DNA from: Sphingomonas aerolata
GTDB lineage: Bacteria; Pseudomonadota; Alphaproteobacteria; Sphingomonadales; Sphingomonadaceae
Assembly (NCBI RefSeq): GCF_003046295.1
Contig: NZ_PZZN01000001.1
Coordinates: 124,001 to 188,000, forward strand
Length of the DNA stretch: 64,000 bases
Direction: 5' to 3'
Of the stretch, positions 58,327 to 64,000 are shown piece after piece. The notes under the pieces were generated by a model. The model was not told the origin of the DNA and did no database searches. It saw only the letters and a program-made list of their open reading frames with translations. The stretch's first letter is position 1; the number at the start of each line of letters is the position of its first letter. Made by a program: the position numbers and the translations under genes.

Positions 58327-59242
58327 CGTGTGGGTTTGAGAGCCGTACCCGCGCGGTAAGTTCGGCGCCCGCATAAGCGAGAAAGCCGCGCAGCATATGG
58401 CGCAGGCGGAAGCTGTGGAAGCGCCGGATATAGGGAAAGGGCCGCGTCCCCGCGCGGATTTCGCCGAGCGCATCGCCAAGGTCGCGGCGGATCGCCCCCA
58501 GGATTCGCCGGTCGCTCAGGATGTGCTTGGCGTAGAGCGCGCCGTCGCCATAGCCATAGCCCGCGAGCAGCGCGATCACCTGGTCGGGCCGGCAGCGCCC
58601 ATGATGATGCTCGACGACGAAATACGGGTCATAGGCCACGACCACCCCGGCCGCGATCGCGCGGAACAGGAAATCGGTATCCTCCGCCGCCACGAACCGC
58701 GCGCCCGCGCCGAACCGCGTATCGAACCGGCCCGTCCGCGCGATGACGTCGCGCGTGAAGGCAAGGTTCGCGCCCATCACGAACCCGCCGGGAAACGCGC
58801 CCGGCACCGGCTCCATCGGATGATCCTCGAGCTTCAGCGTCACCGGCAGGTCTGCGGCATCGCCCGGCAGGATCCGCCCGCCGACGATCGTCGGCGTCGC
58901 GACCCCCGCGAACCGGCGGACCAGCGCGAGCAGATAGTCCGGCTTGAGCACGCAATCGTCGTCGGTCATCGCGACGATCCGCCCGCGGACATGCGCCAGC
59001 CCCAGATTGCGCGCCCGCGCCAGCCCCGCGAGTGGTTCGGCCAGCAGCAGCACGGGAAACGCCTGCTCCGCCTGCCAGGCCGCCAGCCGCGCCGCGGTGT
59101 CGTCGCGGGACCCGTTGTCGACCACCACCATTTCGACCGCCACGTCCCCCGCAACGCCGACCGCGCGCGTCACCGAGTCGAGCGTGCGCGACAGCGACGC
59201 CCCCCGGTCGCGCGTGCAGATCAGCACACTGACGTCGATCAT
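58316..59242 (-). CDS. Family 2 glycosyltransferase
   Basis: A 308-residue GT-A enzyme. VSVLICTRDRGASLSRTLDS is the nucleotide-sugar entry, VVVDNGSRDDT the first acidic motif, and AMTDDDCVLKPD the DxD metal site. The C-terminal RPFPYIRRFHSFRLRHMLRG is basic and may associate with the membrane. Donor and acceptor are unknown. It is last in a cluster with four-base overlaps, so it is co-expressed with the genes upstream. Confidence 0.88.
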   Translation of the reverse strand: MIDVSVLICTRDRGASLSRTLDSVTRAVGVAGDVAVEMVVVDNGSRDDTAARLAAWQAEQAFPVLLLAEPLAGLARARNLGLAHVRGRIVAMTDDDCVLKPDYLLALVRRFAGVATPTIVGGRILPGDAADLPVTLKLEDHPMEPVPGAFPGGFVMGANLAFTRDVIARTGRFDTRFGAGARFVAAEDTDFLFRAIAAGVVVAYDPYFVVEHHHGRCRPDQVIALLAGYGYGDGALYAKHILSDRRILGAIRRDLGDALGEIRAGTRPFPYIRRFHSFRLRHMLRGFLAYAGAELTARVRLSNPHEKA

Positions 59243-60147
59243 TCGCGCAGCAGCAGCGGCGACGGCGCGGTCCAGGCGGCGATATAGGCGGACAGCTTGC
59301 CATAATCATTGTCGAGCGCGAGGTGTGGGATGCCCAGCAGCAGCGCGAGGATATGCGCGTGCAGCCGGTCAGTGACGATCTGCCGCCCGCGCGACAGGAG
59401 CGTCAGCCCGCGCGCGACCCGCGCATAAGCCAGTCGCTCATAGTGCGCAGGACGCGGCGCCCCCACCTCCCATACGGGCAGCACGCCGTCCTCCAGCCAG
59501 TCGAGCACCACCGCCCCCTCCGGCACCGGCCCGCGATCCCCCGCCACGCGCTCGTCATCGGTCCGCATCAGCATCAGCAGGTCGCAATCCGCCGGCCCAC
59601 GCGGCTGCGCCCCCAGCGCGAACGCGGAATCGGGCGCGAGCGTGACCGGGCAGGACAACCGCTGTGCGAGGTCGAGGCTCTGCGCATCGCGGACATAAAG
59701 GTGGAAATCGGGGTGCGCGGCGACGCAGGCGGCGAAGCGGTCGAGCCCCTCGCCGGCGCGGAAATGGATCGACTGGGGCAGCTGGACGATCGTCCGGTCG
59801 CGAAACTCCGCCAGCATCGCCTCGCGAAAATGCTGATGATGCGGCCAGATATCCCCCAGATTGCCGCCGCCGTGCAGGAACACGACCCCCGCCGGGCTGT
59901 CGCGGCGAAACGCGTCCGCGTCGAACGCGTCCCAGGTGCAGACATGATCGGGAGCGCGTCCGGTGATCGCGCGGAGCATCGCGATCTCGCCCAGCCAGAT
60001 CGCGCTGTCGCCGACATTGGCATGGTCGGGAAAGTCGAGCAGCGCATAACGGTCGCCAGCCCCGACATGCCGCCGGTACAGCGCCGCCAGCGCTGCCTGC
60101 TGCACCGCGACCACGTTGTCGCCCTCGGACTCAGCCGCGCTCGTCAC
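59239..60147 (-). CDS. Polysaccharide pyruvyltransferase family protein
   Basis: A 302-residue protein. YALLDFPDHANVGDSAIWLG and VVFLHGGGNLGDIWPHH are the family signatures, followed by RTIVQLPQSIHF and TDRLHAHILALLLGIPHLAL. The family transfers pyruvate ketals onto exopolysaccharide sugars (as in CsaB/ExoV), although some members act differently. Start is GTG 60147, overlapping the upstream stop (GTGA). Confidence 0.85.
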   Translation of the reverse strand: MTSAAESEGDNVVAVQQAALAALYRRHVGAGDRYALLDFPDHANVGDSAIWLGEIAMLRAITGRAPDHVCTWDAFDADAFRRDSPAGVVFLHGGGNLGDIWPHHQHFREAMLAEFRDRTIVQLPQSIHFRAGEGLDRFAACVAAHPDFHLYVRDAQSLDLAQRLSCPVTLAPDSAFALGAQPRGPADCDLLMLMRTDDERVAGDRGPVPEGAVVLDWLEDGVLPVWEVGAPRPAHYERLAYARVARGLTLLSRGRQIVTDRLHAHILALLLGIPHLALDNDYGKLSAYIAAWTAPSPLLLRE

Positions 60148-61217
60148 GCGACCATCTCCGCCTTGGCCGCGCATACCTCCGCATACAGCGCCTCGCACCG
60201 GTCGACCCAGCGGTCGCGGGTGAACAGCCGTTCGACCCGAGCGCGCGGCACATCGCGCGGAATCGCCATCGCCGCAGGGATTGCTGCAGCCAGCCCCGCG
60301 ACGTCACCCGGCGCGGCGAGGCACCCCGCCTCGCCCACGACCTCACGCGCAGCCCCCATGTCGAATGCAGCGACCGGCAGGCCGCACGCCATCGCCTCCG
60401 CCGCAACCAGCCCGAACGGCTCGTCCCAGCACGGCGTGAACAGGAACACCGACGCCTGCCCGAGCGCCGACGCCAGCGCCGTGCCGTCCAGATGTCCGCC
60501 ATACCGAACGTCGGGTCCCAGATGCGGCGCGACCTCGGCCGCCCAATAGTCCGGATCCTCGATCTGCCCGTACAGCGTGATCGCCACACCCGCGCGCCGT
60601 GCCGCCTGTACCGCCAGATGCGGCCCCTTGTTCGGCGTCATCCGTCCCGACCAGACCGCGCTGCCGTCCCCTGCGGGCGAGAACCGCCACGCGGCGGGGT
60701 CGATGCCGTTGTGCAGCACCGATGCCTCGGCGGGTGCACCGTCGGGCCACCAGGCGCGCAGCTGCGACTGCGACGTCACCGTCAGCCGGTGGGTCGGCGA
60801 CGGGCTCGCCTTCACGAACCAGTGCAGCGCGTCATAGGGCGGGACGTGGAGCGAGGTGACGGTCGGCACGATCGCGGTCCGCTGCGGCTCGATCGGGAAG
60901 CGGCTCAGGCTGTTGTTGTGCACCACGTCGAACCCACCCGCCGCGATCCTCTCGCACGCCGCGATATAGCCCTGGTCGACGTGCGCGATCAGCGGCGCCG
61001 ACCCGCGATGCTCGGCCCAGGGAAACACCCGCTCATAATGCTGGGGCAGCACCGGATCGATCGCGAAGCGCGGGTCGCTGTCGCCGCTCGCGAACAGCAC
61101 GACGTCGTGCCCGCGTGCCTGCAGCCCTTCCGCCAGATACCAGCTGTGCGATTCCATCCCGCCCATGAACGGCTGCGCGATCCGCTGGCGGACGTGCGAG
61201 AGCAAGGCGATCCTCAC
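60144..61217 (-). CDS. Family 4 glycosyltransferase
   Basis: A 357-residue GT-B enzyme. The N-terminal RQRIAQPFMGGMESHSWYLA is the acceptor-binding side; the C-terminal half has SGRMTPNKGPHLAVQAARRA and the EX7E-type EPFGLVAAEAMACGLPVAAF motif used to bind the nucleotide sugar. It retains the donor configuration. Start is GTG 61217, overlapping the neighbouring stop. Confidence 0.9.
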   Translation of the reverse strand: MRIALLSHVRQRIAQPFMGGMESHSWYLAEGLQARGHDVVLFASGDSDPRFAIDPVLPQHYERVFPWAEHRGSAPLIAHVDQGYIAACERIAAGGFDVVHNNSLSRFPIEPQRTAIVPTVTSLHVPPYDALHWFVKASPSPTHRLTVTSQSQLRAWWPDGAPAEASVLHNGIDPAAWRFSPAGDGSAVWSGRMTPNKGPHLAVQAARRAGVAITLYGQIEDPDYWAAEVAPHLGPDVRYGGHLDGTALASALGQASVFLFTPCWDEPFGLVAAEAMACGLPVAAFDMGAAREVVGEAGCLAAPGDVAGLAAAIPAAMAIPRDVPRARVERLFTRDRWVDRCEALYAEVCAAKAEMVA

Positions 61218-62134
61218 GCCGCCGCGGCACTCGCGGCGACACGCTCTTCCAGCAGCCGGATGACGCTTGCGGTATTGGCATAGGGCTGGTGGCTCTGCTG
61301 TCCGGTCAGCGCGAGATCCGCGTCATCGGGGCGGCGGAGCACGCGGATCGGCTGGCCGGGCCGGTCGTCGATCAGCCCCATCAGCCGGAATGCGTGCAGC
61401 CAGTGCCCCATAGTCCGATAGCCCCAGCGCGCCTCGAACAGCTCGGCATTGCGGATCACGCTGTCGAGATGATGCACCGGCGGCATGTGATGCGGATGAT
61501 ATTGGTGATGCGCCAGCCCGCCCTTGATCCACGCGATCGGCACGCCTGCGGTGTCGAGCACCTTGCCGAAATCGGTATCCTCGCCGCCATAGCCGTTATA
61601 GCCCTCGTGGAACCCGCCGACCGCGAGGAAGGTCGCGCGCCGCATCGCGAAGTTGAGCGACCAGAAACAGCGGTAGTCGCCGCATGCCTCGATCCCCTCG
61701 GCGGGCGGTCCGCGCCGGTCCGAATGCCGCACCGCGACGTCCGCGAAATCCTCGCTGCGCCAGTCCCCCTTCGTCGCGCCGCCCGGCAGGTACATCACCT
61801 CGCCCATCAGCAACCCGTCATAGGTTGCAAGGTGCCCGGCATAGTCCGCGACCAGGTCCGGCGCGGGGATACAGTCCATGTCGAGGAAGATCAGCCCCTC
61901 CCCCGTCGCGGTCCGCGCCGCCAGGTTGCGCGCCGCGGCCAGCGGCAACGCCTCGCCCGCGATCATCAACTGTCGGACCGGAAAATCCGTCTCGGGCAGG
62001 ACATAGGGCTCGTCCTGCATCACTGCGACGATCAGTTCGCGCGGCGGGGTCGTCTGTCGCGTGAGCCCCAAAACCAGATTGTAGAGATGCTCGGCCCGCC
62101 CCTTGGCCAGCGTGACGATCGAGATTGCGGACAT
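61214..62134 (-). CDS. Family 2-like glycosyltransferase (GT-A)
   Basis: A 306-residue enzyme. SAISIVTLAKGRAEHLYNLV opens it, GLIFLDMDCIPAPDLV carries the DxD site, and NFAMRRATFLAVGGFHEGYN plus GYGGEDTDF form the galactosyltransferase-type second motif. ATG 62134 is preceded by a leader with a three-fold ten-base tandem repeat. Its substrate is unknown. Confidence 0.88.
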   Translation of the reverse strand: MSAISIVTLAKGRAEHLYNLVLGLTRQTTPPRELIVAVMQDEPYVLPETDFPVRQLMIAGEALPLAAARNLAARTATGEGLIFLDMDCIPAPDLVADYAGHLATYDGLLMGEVMYLPGGATKGDWRSEDFADVAVRHSDRRGPPAEGIEACGDYRCFWSLNFAMRRATFLAVGGFHEGYNGYGGEDTDFGKVLDTAGVPIAWIKGGLAHHQYHPHHMPPVHHLDSVIRNAELFEARWGYRTMGHWLHAFRLMGLIDDRPGQPIRVLRRPDDADLALTGQQSHQPYANTASVIRLLEERVAASAAAA

Positions 62135-62160
62135 GGGCAGGGCTCCAATGGGATCTGGGA

Positions 62161-62190
62161 ACAGGACGGAACAGGACGGAACAGGACGGA
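62161..62190. repeat. Three-fold ten-base tandem repeat
   Basis: ACAGGACGGA is repeated three times without change, with a fourth partial copy (ACAGG). It lies in the 83-base gap between two glycosyltransferase genes, 27 bases upstream of an ATG (on the minus strand TGTTCCGTCC repeats). Confidence 0.9.
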
Positions 62191-62217
62191 ACAGGGTAAC
62201 GACGGGGGCAGAACGGA

Positions 62218-63330
62218 TCAGGCCGGGTGCGGTGCCGTGCCCCAGAGCCTTGCCGCCAGCGCTTCGAGCCAGCGCGCGGCATCGTCGGCGGGGGCATCGG
62301 CGATCATCGCGCGCTGCCGCTCGGGGCGGTGCTGCGCATAGGCGGCGTCGATCGCCTGCGTCCACGCGTCCGCCGACGACGGCAGATGCGGCCGGATGCA
62401 CGCCACACCCGCCGCGCCCAGCGCGTCCGCCTTGCGGTGCTGCTCGTCGAAATAGCGCCACTCGGGCACGGCAATCCACGGCCGCGCCGCCGCCAGGATC
62501 TGCTGGCAGGTGGTGTTCCCCGTCGACGCGATCACCAGATCCGCCGCCGCGACATAGTCCGCCGCATTCTCCACCCAGCCGCGATGGTCGATATTGGCGG
62601 GCTCGGTCGCATGCCAATCGCGCACGACCGGCCCGATCGTAATCCAGCGCGCGGCAGGCCGGCTGCGCGCGCCGACGCCCAGTGGCGCCTGCCCGAATCC
62701 GCTGCCGCCGCCGCCGGCCATGACGAGGATCATCTCCTCGCGCTCGCCGATCCCCAGCCGCTCCCGCGCCGCGCTTCGGTCGGGGCCCTGCGTATCGACG
62801 CCGAGCCCGCCCGCGAAACAGGTCTTTTCGATCATCGCCGCGTCCCAGTCGGGCTGGGCGAGATCGCGGTGGAACGCGGCGAGCAGCCCGGCGGCGCCGT
62901 CATAGGCCGCGCGGTGCCCGGCATCGCCGCGGTCGCCATGCTGCAGCACCTTGACGTGCGGAACGCTGCAGATCCGGGCCAGCTGTGCGATCTCCGCCGA
63001 CACGTCGCAGATCATCAGCGCGGGGTCCGCTTGCGCGAACCAGTCGGCGATCGTCGCCATCGCGCTTCGGATCCCCGGCCAGCCGAGCGGCGCGCAGTGC
63101 AGCGTCGCCGGCGTCGCGACCCAGTCCATCGCCACTTCCTGCCCGGTCGGCTCGAACAGCGACGGGATCGTCACGATCCGCGCCTGCGCCGGCAGCGCGG
63201 GGAAGATGTCGTCGCGCGCGCATAAGATCGTCACGGGACGCGATGGCGGCAGCGCCTGCAGGATCGCGGCACAGCGTTCCGCATGCCCGCGACCCTGATG
63301 GTGGACGAAATAGCCGAACGGACGCGTCAT
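62218..63330 (-). CDS. MurG-like GT-B glycosyltransferase
   Basis: A 370-residue GT-B enzyme of the MurG/GT28-like type. GYFVHHQGRGHAERCAAIL is the N-terminal glycine-rich start, EMILVMAGGGGSGFGQA is the interdomain strand and loop, and ADLVIASTGNTTCQQILAAA with PWIAVPEWRYFDEQ forms the donor site. It resembles transferases of UDP-sugars onto lipid or sugar acceptors. ATG 63330 overlaps the HAD stop. Confidence 0.85.
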   Translation of the reverse strand: MTRPFGYFVHHQGRGHAERCAAILQALPPSRPVTILCARDDIFPALPAQARIVTIPSLFEPTGQEVAMDWVATPATLHCAPLGWPGIRSAMATIADWFAQADPALMICDVSAEIAQLARICSVPHVKVLQHGDRGDAGHRAAYDGAAGLLAAFHRDLAQPDWDAAMIEKTCFAGGLGVDTQGPDRSAARERLGIGEREEMILVMAGGGGSGFGQAPLGVGARSRPAARWITIGPVVRDWHATEPANIDHRGWVENAADYVAAADLVIASTGNTTCQQILAAARPWIAVPEWRYFDEQHRKADALGAAGVACIRPHLPSSADAWTQAIDAAYAQHRPERQRAMIADAPADDAARWLEALAARLWGTAPHPA

Positions 63331-64000
63331 GCCGCGACTTGCGCGGCCGGCGTCGTCAATCCGAGCCGTGCCAGCCCCTCGACCACCCCGGCGGCATGGT
63401 TGCGCGTGGTGCGGTGCAGCCCGGGACGCGCGGCAAGCGTCGCCAGTTCATCACTCGCATTGGCAACGACGATCGCGAACCCGCATGCGTCGAGCATGTC
63501 GAGGTCGTTACCGCTGTCGCCCGCTGCAATGCAGTCGTCGAGCGTCAGTCCCAAGCCCGCTGCATAGGCCGCGATCGCCGCCGCCTTGCCACCACCGGGG
63601 GACAGCACGTCGATCAGCCGACCGTGCGAGAACACGACCCGCGCTGCAAGCCCCGCCTGCGCCAGAGCCGCGCGGATCGCTGCGACGTCGGCGGCGTCGC
63701 CAAAGAAGCTGAGCTTGTGCGCGCCCTCGGTAACGACCGGCTGGGCGCAGATGCCGAGCGGGGCGATCGCCGCACGTACCGCCGCCCGGTCCCAGTCCTG
63801 ATCAAGCGCGGTAGTGAACGCGGCGCAGGACTGCCACCCGCCATGTGCCGCCGGACGGAGGATCCGCGTCCCCACGTCGACGATGAATGCGTCCGGCTCG
63901 GGCAGATGCCACTGCGCCAGCACCGCGCGCGCCTCGGCGAAGCTGCGCCCCGTCGCGACCACGAACGGCAGGCTGCTGCCATGCCGCCAGCGTGCGAACG
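63327..64000 (-). CDS. Sucrose-phosphatase-like HAD domain, 5' truncated
   Basis: The frame is open to the window edge, so the N-terminal aspartate motif is not visible. The visible part reads FVVATGRSFAEARAVLAQWH, LPEPDAFIVDVGTRIL, VTEGAHKLSFF, FSHGRLIDVLSPGGGKAAAI and AAGDSGNDLDMLDACG. That order, and the K and GDSGND motifs, match the HAD phosphatase domain of sucrose-phosphate synthase/phosphatase; mannosyl-3-phosphoglycerate phosphatases are related. It may be the C-terminal domain of a longer GT4-HAD fusion whose start is outside the window. Confidence 0.8.
   Translation of the reverse strand, partial: FARWRHGSSLPFVVATGRSFAEARAVLAQWHLPEPDAFIVDVGTRILRPAAHGGWQSCAAFTTALDQDWDRAAVRAAIAPLGICAQPVVTEGAHKLSFFGDAADVAAIRAALAQAGLAARVVFSHGRLIDVLSPGGGKAAAIAAYAAGLGLTLDDCIAAGDSGNDLDMLDACGFAIVVANASDELATLAARPGLHRTTRNHAAGVVEGLARLGLTTPAAQVAA

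Noticed and set aside
62161..62190. CRISPR-like repeat
   Set aside because: The units are ten bases long and directly adjacent, with no spacers and no cas genes nearby.

Overview
The window reads as a chromosomal segment of a high-GC alphaproteobacterium of the Sphingomonadales, most likely Sphingomonas or a close relative. This rests on gene content and order rather than any database search: a cobA/DUF2849/cysI/DUF934/cysH sulfur cluster, a UPF0262 gene, a TonB-ExbB-ExbD-ExbD operon, and small palindromic intergenic repeats of a kind I associate with this group. Both ends cut genes: cobA lacks its 5' end and a HAD phosphatase lacks its 5' end.

Positions 1-3922 (+) hold siroheme synthesis and assimilatory sulfate reduction. 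Positions 3964-9904 hold dnaB, UPF0262, a GH25-like protein, cytidine deaminase, a porin, dcd and a small TPR protein. Positions 10138-12698 (-) are the tonB-exbB-exbD-exbD energy-transduction operon with its terminator. Positions 12917-21812 carry a secreted hypothetical, folB, a GNAT enzyme, DUF1285, Nudix, CCA-adding enzyme, a GGDEF-EAL protein and parC. Positions 22036-31028 carry a secreted hydrolase plus kynureninase, an OafA-type acyltransferase, purC-purS-purQ, a queuosine-precursor transporter, tRNA-Arg, a cytochrome c lipoprotein and a carboxylesterase; guaA follows at 31091-32647.

Positions 32742-56471 (-) are the str-S10-spc-alpha ribosomal supercluster, read right to left from rpsL to rplQ. 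It is interrupted twice: between tuf and rpsJ by a DUF559 nuclease-like gene bracketed by inverted repeats plus a small lipoprotein gene, and between adk and rpsM by a two-component system and a small membrane protein. Terminator-like hairpins sit at several internal junctions (tuf, rpsQ/rplN, rpmD/rplO, rplO/secY). Two individual proteins stand out: S12 naturally carries Arg at residue 88, a position tied to streptomycin resistance, and S5 carries a ~92-residue Gly/Arg-rich N-terminal extension.

Positions 56787-58247 (+) hold tRNA-Trp, secE and nusG. From 58316 to the end (-) runs a tightly overlapping cluster of four glycosyltransferases, a pyruvyltransferase-family protein and a sucrose-phosphatase-like HAD domain, probably one glycan or sugar-conjugate operon that begins beyond the window.
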